64,000 nucleotides of DNA, from assembly GCF_035222275.1 (NCBI RefSeq), contig NC_085881.1, forward strand, positions 3,782,001-3,846,000. The letters are read 5' to 3'. Position 1 is the first letter of the stretch, and the number at the start of each line of letters is the position of its first letter. Positions 10,569-21,100 of this stretch are shown here, piece by piece. This DNA is from Podospora bellae-mahoneyi. Lineage: Eukaryota; Ascomycota; Sordariomycetes; Sordariales; Podosporaceae. The position numbers were made by a program, and so were the translations under genes. The notes beneath the pieces are model-generated. The model made no database searches. It had not been told where the DNA came from and saw only the letters and a list, made by a program, of their open reading frames with translations.

Positions 10569-11459
10569 GAAAGTCGTGTGGCATATTTGAGAGTGGGGAG
10601 TGCTAAGTTTTCTATTCCAAGTATAAAGCACATCTTTTGTTGCTTTACTCGCTCTTTTATGTTCTTTTATGTTTTCTTTTCATGTCGTGCCACAAGGAAG
10701 GTTTGGGAGGACTAGTTACTATTAGTTGTCGTTTATTGTTTAAATACAGCACTTATTTGTGTATTTTACAGTATGTTTTTGTTTGTGTCTCCAAATCCTT
10801 ATACCCGGCACCGTCAATGGCCCGGAGTCTTGGAAACAACGGGTATTATAAAAGAACCCAGACCTTCGGAGAACACGGACATCATCGGTAGCCTGGGACC
10901 TTGGAAACCATGGACATCATCGATAGCCCGGAACCACGGAAACTGCGGCAATGAAGGAATTGGAGGAAGCAAACACGAGGACTGGATGCCTATAACAGGC
11001 TCCTCTTGCAGCACATTCGAAGTATTTTGTTTCTCTCTTGTTAAGTCAAGCTATCAAGTCAAGGTTAATATATTGGTTTTCTACACTCTCTTCCAGAGCA
11101 TGGTCCTCTGTTATTAAGTGCTTACAATCTTATTCACAGGGCACAGTTCCCTATACTTGTCTTCCTTCAGTAGCATTGCACACCGTCGTACAGCGCAGTC
11201 CAAAGAACCCTAAAGTTCTCAGATTGTTGTTTCCACTTACTCCGCAGGACCTATTCAACTGGCCTGCCAGAGTTATAATTCATAACATTTATTTTAGCAT
11301 GAGGAGGTGGCCAGGCTCTATCTGAATGCTCCTTGTTGAGCAACCTTGAGGACTTAGCGGGCTGAGAGGTGGGGAACCATCCACTCCTGTGCATCGTAAC
11401 ATCGGGCGGTACTTGTTAATAGATAACCTTCGACTTGTCCCTACAAGTGCTCCGAATTT
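10569..11459. other. Intergenic between two tail-to-tail NLR genes
   Basis: No coding sequence is recognisable. It contains the degenerate minisatellite at 10813-10950 and T-rich stretches just after the NLR stop (about 10635-10690) that may serve as its 3' end. Confidence 0.4.
10813..10950 (+). repeat. Degenerate minisatellite, about 35-bp unit
   Basis: The phrase GGACATCATCG(G/A)TAGCC(T/C)GG followed by ACC(T/A)(T/C)GGAAAC occurs twice 35 bp apart (about 10878 and 10913), and a more diverged copy (GGCCCGGAGTCTTGGAAAC) precedes them at about 10817. Two or three decayed units. Confidence 0.5.
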
Positions 11460-12510
11460 ATACAGCTCCAAGACCAGCCCCACCATAGCTCCAATTCGTT
11501 AATGCTGCATATTCCTCCGTGTCGAGGACCCAGTTGTATGCCTCGTCGAGCAGCACGTCCTTCTTTTCCGAATCTTTCTACGTCGTCCTGATGATCTACC
11601 ACGAAGAGGTCTTGGAGGTACCCTTCGTCGTTTTCAGTTTTGTTCTGAGCAATAAGCTCTCGGATGTCCTAACTGATATCCCCGAGTGGCTTTTACATTG
11701 CTTTGGCACGCTTGACGAGTTAGCGCAATGCCTCCTTCGCCTGGAGCTTGTTGTACTGGTCCGAGTCCGTCTGCAGGGCATCTTCCGCGTCCGTGACAGC
11801 CTTCAGGGCAGCGTCCCAGTCGTCCCAGTTGGCAAGGCCACAGAGAAAAACGAGACTCTGGTGGCGGTAGTAGGAGCAGATGCTTTTTATCTGGTATGGG
11901 AGGAGGGCCTTGGAAAGCGCGACGATCCTCGCCTTTAGCTGGGGCAGGATCGATTCTAAAGACTCGTCGATGTGATCCTTCTCCAGGAATCCGGACGGGG
12001 CGTAATACCAATCCACTCTGGAGATAATGTGGGCGGTACCGGCAAGGTTGGTTCTTGTTTTTCTTAGCTGTAGCCCAAGGCAAACACCGGTCCCTGGAAG
12101 CGCAGCCGATGCAGCTTGTGGCACGTTTTGGAGTATTAAGTCAACCATTGCCTTAGCGGATAGGACGAAATCAGCGAGGTCGCCCACCCCGGTACTTATC
12201 CTGGAAGCCTTGGATATTTTCTGTTGAGCCTTTTCAACCAACTCCCTCTATGTGCTTTTGTCGCGCGATTGGATCCTTCAGTTTGGCTCGGAGTTCGGCT
12301 GTGGAGGGCTCATCGGTCTGGCCGCCGAGAATTTTTTTCCAGAATTTTCCCGTAGGACCCAACAAGATCTACATCCTCCAACTTAAGGTTGTCGTACGCA
12401 GCGTTCCATAGCCTCTCGGATGTGGAAATGGCAGGGGTTGGTTGCTGTAATGGCACTTGCGCGCAGCGCCCCAGTACCATCACCATATGTACACCACTGA
12501 TCTGAGTCAA
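11460..12510 (-). pseudogene. NACHT-type NLR relic with NWD N-terminal domain, truncated
   Basis: Read on the minus strand, the NWD/NACHT-N domain found before the NACHT in fungal NLRs is clear: SERLWNAAYDNLKLED near 12400, STAELRAKLKDPIARQK, VEKAQQKISKASRISTGVGD (from 12238), GTGVCLGLQL, the ISRVDWYYA core, LYKTLL-like SKALLPYQIKSICSYYRH, WDDWDAALKAVTDAEDAL and DQYNKLQAKEAL. The reading frame changes at a run of seven A (about 12335), again just before VEKAQQ, and after the LQAKEALR segment. Downstream, a legible RELIAQNKTENDEGYLQDLF (about 11660-11600) and TNWSYGGAGLG (about 11490-11460) lead up to where the NACHT P-loop should be, but no P-loop follows. The NTPase and all repeats are absent. 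It is a severely shortened host gene, tail-to-tail with the intact NB-ARC gene. Confidence 0.7.
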
Positions 12511-12779
12511 GCCGGCAAGCTGAACTCACCTGTAGCTTTTGATAGCAATCATAGTTGGTTTAGTGCAGTGGTCTTCCCTACCGTGACAGTTGCTCTGTAA
12601 ACTCGATTGCTGTTGACTTGTATCAGGGCTCGCCGGGAAGATGGGCTTTTTAAACCACCCGCTGCACCAGTTCGACATGTTTTCGGTAGAGATTACTTGA
12701 ATAAAGATACTTGCCGGGAAGAGGGATGCTATGGCAACAGCAGCCACGACGAAATTTAACAGTGGCATTCTGCGCGATT

Positions 12780-13243
12780 TTGCCATACGACGAACACCCA
12801 CCTACCTATAAGGCCAAAGAAACCAATGTGGTAGTATCCGCTACGGATCGTTCAGGGCAGGCTCTTATTAAGCGGTTTGATGAACTGGACATCCAGTGGG
12901 ATACCCTGGAGAGGCAGCTCCAGACATGATGTAGACTGTGTCGTACGGGGAAGAGGCTCAGAATTCAGATATCGTTTAAATACGTCGATGCCAGTCGGTC
13001 ACGGAATACGACAACGCGGCGGGGTCCCAAGCGAGTGTTTCGTCCATCTCTGAACAGATGCTCTCCGAGCGAGCTATGCAGCTTGATCCCGAAGAAGCCT
13101 CCAGCCAGCCATCCATTTGGCATGAAGTGTATAATCTGACGCGATGCCCAGGGGCGTCCTGCCACCTAGAATCATACTGCTGGCGTGACTATTGGAAACA
13201 AGCGCTACAAGTTGAGGACTTGCCACCTAAGAAGCCTCATTGA
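12780..13243 (+). pseudogene. Relic of a conserved fungal protein with a cysteine-rich RCPG..CWRD core
   Basis: Plus-strand pieces in more than one frame read like a widespread but unnamed fungal family. A helical start (GQALIKRFDELDIQWDTLER, about 12855-12915) is followed by KRLRIQISFKYVDAS, then RGPKRV, then LSERAMQLDPEEASSQPSIW (about 13061-13120), then EVYNLTRCPGASCHLESYCW (about 13121-13180), and finally KRYKLRTCHLRSLI. I recall the pattern RCPGPPCxLGPxCWRDxxGKKHYKLxTHHL from many fungal predicted proteins but cannot attach a function. The switch from the first to the second piece needs a frame change near 12930, another occurs around 13030, and a third comes after CWRD, so it is called a relic. 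The Cys/His spacing could be a metal-binding site; that is inference. Confidence 0.45.
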
Positions 13244-13389
13244 ATGCATATTTTCTTGTCACAGCCACTTTTGGCTGACGGTCATTGTAATCTCCGTTGA
13301 TGTAATACCATATATATCCTGCCAGGTACATAAGCGCGTGTGAGAGCACACGGTGTGGATGGTTAGATGCACAAATGGTCCGTTAGTGT

Positions 13390-13690
13390 CAGGCCAGTGC
13401 TGTGAAAATAAATATTATAATAACGCTTTAAACCTCTTTTATGATTATTAAATTAAAGGGCGAACAAATAACGACGGAGGTAAAAATATAATCGCTAAAA
13501 AGATATTAATACTCAGCGATAACGTGCAGGTAATTACGGTAAAGATTAACCTATATACTATCGAAATTAAGGTAGTTTATAACGTTACAATAATAGTTAA
13601 TGCTTCATTAAATATAACCGCAAAGTATACTACTTAACTTATAAGTTCTATCGCTGCTAGAGTTGGATATAATTATCTTCTACCCTAAGG
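13390..13690. repeat. AT-rich island, probably RIP-mutated repeat relic
   Basis: About 300 bp that are strongly A+T-rich and full of TA steps (for example TAAATATTATAATAACG and AAAAATATAATCGC), between sequences of ordinary composition. Nothing codes. In sordariomycetes such islands are usually old transposon copies altered by repeat-induced point mutation; the parent element cannot be named. Confidence 0.6.
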
Positions 13691-15759
13691 CTAAACTTTC
13701 GCGGGTAGGAGGAAACCGCCGGTAGCTTGGGGGCCCTACTAAGCGTGACGACGTTTAGCGTCCAGATCAACTATCGTAGGAGCAGCGCAGGTCGTGGGAA
13801 TAGCGTAAGTTGTAGAAAGGGGCACAGGGACGACGAGCAGGTGTGAGCGGGAAAGTAAAGTATTAATCAAAGCGCGCAAGGACAACAACAGGTAGGAGCG
13901 AGGAAGATAAGTATTACCAGGCAAGCAAAAGCCAAAAATACCGCATTGCCCTCTATCGGGCCAGACATATGCCGGTTATAATGGGAGGCTGCGGCGTGAG
14001 ATGAAGAGGGTTAAGGCCAACAAGACAGTGCGGTCCGTTACAATTACAGAAAATAGTGTTGTTAAGCCTTTTGCGGAAACTAAAAACCTTTAGGTACGAA
14101 CTCAGCGGAAAAGTAGGGCAAAAGTCATCCCGGAAGATAATATTGCGATCAACTGTGTAACTAGGGGAGAGCGGACGGGATCCCATATTTTCAGTTGTCT
14201 ATGGTCGTATGTGATGGTCTGGGCTTCAGTTATATCTTCCGCTAGAATCTGGTGAAGGTTCAGCTGAGAAAGGGGATTTCTTGGAATTGGGAAAAGATTA
14301 GCAGCTTTCGTGGATAAAAGTTCAGTGTTCAGGTTGTATCCAGTTGGAACAGACTATCGGAGCATCTTTGGCTCCTTCCCAAGCTCGGGTGCAGGTGTTT
14401 GGCTCGATGCTTCAACCTACCAGTATCTCTGCAATCTTTCTTCGGGAACAGTTTGCTGGTCCATCTGTGACAGATTGCAATGCACGCCCGTGGCGATGTT
14501 AGTCTGATGACCTGCCGAAGCTGTTCACCCTTCGAGCATGCTACCGTTGTCGAGATCATTACCAACCCCGGAGTTATCCTCCCGCATGCGTACCTCCCCC
14601 TACGAACAACTCCGGACCCAACCTCCTTACTTACCCACATCGAACGTAGGCCACTCCTTCAGTTGTGCAACCTCCATTAGCGGGTGGGTTTTGCACACTA
14701 AACGCCTCAGCCCTACCTATCTGACGTGTGCAACAGTAAGTACCATACATCAAGACGCCCCTTTTCTCCCAGCTATTATCCTTCCAAAACCACAAGCAGC
14801 TAAGTGCGAGGTCACCACTCGGCCTTTTCCGTGTGGATGTTGCCGCTAAACTACCGTCAACGGCGCAATAAACGTCCCACAACATATACGGACCCGATCC
14901 CTCTCCCTCGTCGTCCATCTGACTGATATCTGACAGAATTTCGGTGACACAAATTTTGAACCAACGAGCCGGGTCAGGTCGTACACATCCCCAAGTCCAC
15001 AGCTAATTCGCCGACATTTTTCTCCAATCAGTTCAAAGCAAAAGCAGGAGCAAGGTAAAGGACAAGTAGTAAGTCAATGTAAATTTTGTCAATTCTTTCG
15101 TCAAAGTTCTCCCTCTGACTATGGCAGGCCTAAGCCCACCCCCTATTCCCATCCCTTGCCGAGTGAGCTCATGTCTCACTCTTACCCATCCGACCCTTTC
15201 GCAGCCCACCATGATGTAAGCAGCCTCCCTGTCCGAGTTCTTTGCTTTCCCTGCCCCATAGATGCTTTTGATGATTCAATTCCAAATGCAAGAAAGCAAT
15301 TGATAGCCAAAACCTGAAACCCCAAAAAGAAAAAGAAAATGTACAATTGCCCCAGCTACAAAGTAACAATGAAGGGAGAAAATATCTGGTATCTTTGATA
15401 GCGCACTGTTGGTGATAGCCTTCCTCTCCATGTTTTATGGATATATAGGTAGAACGGCCGTGACGACATTATAGCTTTCCCCCTGGAAAATACAGTAGTC
15501 CTCACCGCCTGGCGTGAGTGTGATGGTGATGGTGATGTTAAATTACAGGAATACGAGAATGAAATAGGTCTGGTAAAAAATGTGATAGGGTAAAACAATG
15601 TGCATTGAAGTGAAAAGGGTCAAAAGGAATGTTAAAAGGGGGTATCAAAGAAGATGAGTATGTGTTGGGTAAAAGATTGTATGCGGGTCGGTCGTAGCAT
15701 CGTTACTCAAATGAGCATGAGATCGTGTAATGCCAAAAAATAAGAAAATAAAGCAGAAA
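13691..15759. other. Intergenic; boundary between accessory and core DNA
   Basis: No domain recognised in about 2 kb. The right end (about 15170-15759) is likely the 3' UTR and flank of the minus-strand Uds1 gene. The stretch 14470-14920 is open in several frames at once, which is more typical of GC composition than of a gene. Confidence 0.4.
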
Positions 15760-18102
15760 TTAGGGCTTGAACACCGCGTTGGTCAGAAAGAATTCTTCGC
15801 TGGTGGGTGTCGGCGTTATGATGGGTGATGTTGATGTAGTTGAGCAAGTAGTCGTGGTGGGAGGGGTTGAAGAGGAAGAAAGAGAGGAGGAGGAGGTCTT
15901 GGCCTCGAGTTTGGAGAAAGGGATAGCCATCCTGGCAGGAGAACTGCTCTTCAGGAACATCTGGCTGCCCCGAGTGCGATTCCACTTTTTCCTCTCGACA
16001 TCAGAGCCTGGGTCCTCCTTCGCCACGGACACTGCAGGCTCCTCCTTCGCCACGGCCTCTGTCCCACCCATGTTGCTAATCGTTTGCTCAACGTCGGCAA
16101 GGAGGGCATACACGTCATTGTCAGCGTAGATGCGAATCGTCTCCGCCCTTTTCAGGGTCGTGACAGAACCCCCAGTCTTCTCTTTGGCCGCCGCAGTCTC
16201 CTCGGTCAAGGGATCCTCCATGATGGTTGAAGGAACTTGAGCTACCACTCGCTGAGGAGAGGAGGAAGGCGAAGAGGAAGGCGAGGTTTGTGTGAAGGCA
16301 GTCTTCGTGGGGCTTCGTGGAGGAGTTGACATGCTGGTCGGGCAGTTCAGGGGGCGAACTCCCATAGCGAGCTGCAGAGACTCGCTCACACTAGCAACGC
16401 CCGTGGGTGGAACGGCCAGGGTGGCTGCGGCGGCGACGTGCTCCAGAAGCTTCTGGCGGACCCGCATGCGCCGGTTCTCAGCGTGTTCGAGTTTGGTAAC
16501 CCAGTCATCAATCGAAGCGTCAAGTTCAGCAAGGGCTTCCTCTTGCTTCAGCATCGAGTCGTGACTGAACTTGGCCGTCCGGGGTGATCGCAGATATTGG
16601 CAGATCCGAGTGTGTAGGTTGCGTCGTCCAGCACGAAGCGAGGTGTAGGTACGGCGAAGGTATTCAGTGCGCTCATCAAGCTGACGAAGTTCTCTAGAGA
16701 GATTGTCGACGTCATCTTTTCTTAATACCTCAAACCTAGCCGCCTGCTGAAGAGCTTGCTTGTGTAAAGCAGCTGCCTCAGCAGGGCTAAGCATATTGAC
16801 CGCATCACTTGCCTTCCACCCTTTGGGCAGTTGCTCAAATGCTCGTCGCTCCGCACTGGAGCTTCTCTTGGATTCTCCTCGCCGCGACATAGCGCGAAGG
16901 GTGAGATCCGACCGCTTCCGCGGCCGACCTCTCTCCATGATACTTCCTGTATCCGACACATTTCTCGTGTGGCCTTGGGAAACTTGTGGTGTTTCGTCAT
17001 TGGGTTCAGCCTTTGGCGTGGCCGAGGGATCCGGTGAGCCTTCTTTGGGGTTCCCGACAAGCGCATAGTTCGTAACACGTTCCCATGGTCTGGGTGATGA
17101 TCGATGCTCGATGGGAGCGGACATGGGAGCGGATACAGGTGTGGGGAGCGTCGAGTTGGTCATGGCGGTAGTGGCGGCCGATGCAGGTGTTAAGGCAGCT
17201 GAACAGGGGGTGAAGGGAGTCTTCATTCTTGGGGAATCATCCGTCCTCGCCGACCGTAGTGGCATGTCCACAGGTGTGCTGCCCGATCGAAGCCGATTGA
17301 GTGAGGCCTGTTGTGTCAAACGAGGAACTGCTGATGTTGAAGCTGGAATAACCAGAGGCGTGAGACTTTTTGGCGATAATGGTTGCCGGAGTTCTCCGTG
17401 GCTCCTAAATCCACCTCGAAGTTCGTGTTTTTGTTCCGGAGATTGCTCCAACGTTGGTGACAGGAAGTCGACCATCTGATTCTGCTTCCACGATGCTCCC
17501 GGTGCGCTAATCGAACGCTCATGGAAAGGTGGTCGGCCTGGAATTGTGGCTATGGTGGGGTTAGTCCAAGCACATGAAAGCACTCGTGTTGGTTGGGAAT
17601 GGTAACATACGGGAATCCATGGCCACTTCTTGTACGGTTGTCATAGGTCCCAAATCCGGGACGCTAACCTTTCGTCTGCGGATGAGGTTGTGTTCCTTGA
17701 TCCGTATCCTGAGCCCTGCCGCGGCAGGAGCTTTTTCGCCCTTCTCTCCGTTTTGTAACATGGCCAACGCAAACGCTTGCTCGGGGTCCAGAGCCTTCCC
17801 AGGGCAAGTAGCTACTTGCCTCTCTTTAGGGAAGAGCTGGTATTTCCTTTCTGTCGTCTGCTGCATTCTCCACGCAAATGGTTTAATCTCACCAGATGAG
17901 GTAGTGTTTAGCTGTGTCTCGACGTGTAAGCTCACAGCCAATGCCACGACAAGGGACGGAATTATGTTTGGGGGTTAAAGTGGTTGCATACCGAATCATG
18001 GGAAGCTTGCGGGGTGACTGCTTTTGATATAGTGTTGAGGCTAAGTGGAAGGTCGTCCGAGTCGGAACCAGAACCGCCCAAGCAGTTGGCAATGTGAGCC
18101 AT
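15760..18102 (-). CDS. Uds1-domain protein (up-regulated during septation type)
   Basis: Three exons on the minus strand keep frame: 18102-17992 (37 codons from ATG, MAHIANCLGGSG), 17911-17611 and 17549-15760, giving 733 residues. The join TCC-C|CC between exons 2 and 3 and the phase-0 join between exons 1 and 2 both work. The central region (about residues 385-510) is the conserved Uds1 helix: LPKGWKASDAVNMLSPAEAA, FEVLRKDDVDNLSRELRQLD, TYTSLRAGRRNLHTRICQYL and ELDASIDDWVTKLEHAENRR. The flanks are Ser/Pro/Thr-rich and disordered, ending in a Ser/Thr run. The family was named from a fission-yeast septation-induced gene and probably acts at septa or cell-cycle-controlled sites; the mechanism is unknown. 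Exon 1 rests on splice signals alone and is less sure than the rest. Its promoter faces the long gene-poor stretch to the right. Confidence 0.8.
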
Positions 18103-21100
18103 TGGTGTGGTGTGAACGCAAAGCCGAATCTGTGTAAGAGGTATATAGTCGCACTGGCCCGGAGGATGTGGTGCAGTTAAGGGTCAGGAAATGTTCTAAG
18201 CTTCCCGTGTCTGTCGACCGGTTGATAGGCTGGAGGAGTTGACGGTATGTATGCACTTGTTTTCTCCAACCAGGACGCCCCCGAGTTCTTAAGAGTCTGA
18301 TAGAAATTCGAGACCGGACAGGCCCCCCAAAGTGGATAACAAACCCCAGGCCCTGCTCACCAGGGGCAAAGAGTTGAATCGTATATGACAGGGAAAGACA
18401 GGCAGAGCGCAGTGCATGGAGATGAGGGTTGGCACATGGCAACCCTATGTCTTTGCGGTGGGGGTGCACAGTACAGAAAGCTGCCAGGACAAGACCTGCC
18501 AGTGAGGACCCCTTGCCTCGACATCTTTGGTGATTTCTCCCAGAGGTACCTCTGCGGCCTGGACACGAGAGAGGCACCGGGGTAAAGGGGCCTGAGACAA
18601 GCCATCGTTGTTGTCGCGCCCCGGTAGCTATCCGAGCTGTTGAGAATTGGGGGGTACACAACGCACAACAGCGTCCGAGGCGAGCAGTCGGGTACCCAGG
18701 ACCCTGGCTTGACAGCTCAAAGCGGAAAAGCCGCCGTCGAGATACATGATGAGACAAGCCCAGAAGAAGAGAAAAAGCTGCTGCAAAGAGGCACAGAGTG
18801 ATGAAACCGCTTAGACCAGTTCAGGGCCGACCGAGCATCCCTGCTAGGAAGACAGGGGGCTTCCACCGCAGCCCCACCACCCACGCATCTCGCCGCAACC
18901 CAAGACTGGACGTGCCTGTCCATATCTGGCCGCCGCTATGAACTACTCCTCCACAGATATCTTCCAGCAGACCAATGGGTGACCCATGGCTAAATGAAGG
19001 GACGTTGGTAGAGCTGGGGTGCAGCATCTGAGAGTGCAGCATGTGCGGAATAGCCAGCACGGCATCAGTGTCGACGCAAACCTTCCGTGCTCTGAAGAGA
19101 CGGAATAAAATAAAGAAAGAAAGGGCAGAGCCAGAAGAAGCAGTGACCGTAGAATGTCCTGAAAGTTTCATGGATAGTTGAGCTTTGCAGTTGACGTTCA
19201 TGCCGACCTGCTGGTTTCAGAAGAGGAGCTCCCGTCTTCAGTGTCCGGCTGTTGCGGATCGATACCGGAGAGGTTGAATCGGCAGTCTTGTTGAAGATGG
19301 ATGCGGAACCTGGTGTCATCCCTTCTCCTCAACAACCCCGCAATCAGAGGCTTGGGAGGTCATCGGGGACGGGAACGCGATAGAACCCCTCTTCATAACC
19401 CAGTGCCTACCCAGTAGTTGGCCCAGCTTGAGAGCGGGAGGCAACATGACATCCAGCCCGTGGATATGTCGGTTCTGAGGGTCCTTGCAACGACGCCGGG
19501 TCAGTGGTTGCTCAGGACAATATCCCGATACCGCTCCTACTTCTGCTCGACACGATTCTTCAGGGCCTCTCTATGAGTGGGCATACACGGTGAGATTGTG
19601 AAGATTGTAACATCGCGCTGGTCAGGGTGACGGGCTAGGCCGATACTTGATGGCTCGCACGGACCTCTCGACTTTGCGATGCTGTAACTAAACAGCAGAT
19701 TGGTGGGCTGGTGCATGAAGGAGTCGTAGGGACTGGAAAGGCGAATGAAGAAGCCTGCTTGAGGCGTCTGAGAGCGGCTGTATCCTGTGATCGGTTGCGT
19801 AAGAAGAGGAACAAGCGCGAGATTCGCAATCGCTTCGCGGCAACCCCACGTTAACGGTTGTTGCGCCTCAGATCGACGTCCAGCTCACCAGTGTCATCTG
19901 AACTGGCACCTTCCCGGCAGGGCAGGGCAACGGTAGTTGACGGCGCCGGCGATATGGGGACGGAGCCATCCGCGTGAGCTCAGGCATTCCTCTTGGTGTG
20001 ACGGAGTCGAGGATGGACGTTGGCAGTGGGGTCCTGTTCGAACCATGATCCATCTCGAGGACAAACAACTGCCCCACCATGCGGTCCGATAGTTGCTTCA
20101 CATTGGGCGGGAGGGCATGAAGCCGGTGGCAAGATCGAAGACATCACTGAATGAATCACTGTAGTGTATCATGGAACTTGTTTCTGCTCGAACCTGGCAG
20201 AAATTGGCCACTGTCATGCGTCCAAAAATGGAAGTTCTTGAAGTTAAATGACACGCCATGGCAGGCAGCATGGAAGTGAGGGGTAAGGTGAATTGCGGGA
20301 CGTTACTAGCGGCGTTTGTAAAAGGAACTCAACTCAACACCACCACCAGCAAAATAACCTACTTCTTGAGCTCTGGCCGCCGCCGCTAATCATGAGGAAT
20401 CAGTTCTCTTGCTCGTTATTTCCACGTGGCGGGTTCGATCTTCGTTTGCGGCATGTTCTAGTCATGATCCAGGCCTTCTTCCTGCTTGGCTTTCAACGGC
20501 CGTCAGAGAAGCAGAGAACCTCATCTTCAAATCCGCCCTGCCCAGAGACGCCGCCTTTGCAACAGCAGGACAAGCCGCTAACTTGTCAATGCGCTTCATG
20601 ACTCCAGCCTAATTCAGGATGGTCGAGAACAGACCCTGGAAGGCCATGTGCCTCAAGACAGACACAGCTAAACCTTGTGGACCACACATTCTTGACCATA
20701 TTGACAAAGGGGACTGACACATGTGCGTTGCATGCAGATACCTATCTACATACACATCAACAACCCATCTATTCCCTCGTTGGCAACGCATAGACATCAC
20801 GAGTACTCATCTTCGACATATAAGCGAGCTGTCCACACAACACCTTCAGTAGGATATATTTTCTCGACACTTTCTCTAGCTTAATGATCAACTCCTCCTC
20901 TCAGCCTCGACATCACCCAGCATGTAGCTGGGCTTGGCGGTTCGTCTGATCTTTAGAGTCGCAATACTCCGACTGCAATGCGAGATGTCTGTACAGACTG
21001 GTTTCTCGCATCACGCAAGACGATCACAGCGCTAATGGATACATCTACCAGATTTTTGATGAAGCTGGATCTCTTGGTAGTGGTTCTGCAGAGTGATGGT

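Noticed and set aside
18041-18757. 238-codon open frame on the minus strand
   Set aside because: It overlaps the well-supported first exon region of the Uds1 gene in another frame, has no family resemblance and odd composition; read as leader sequence.
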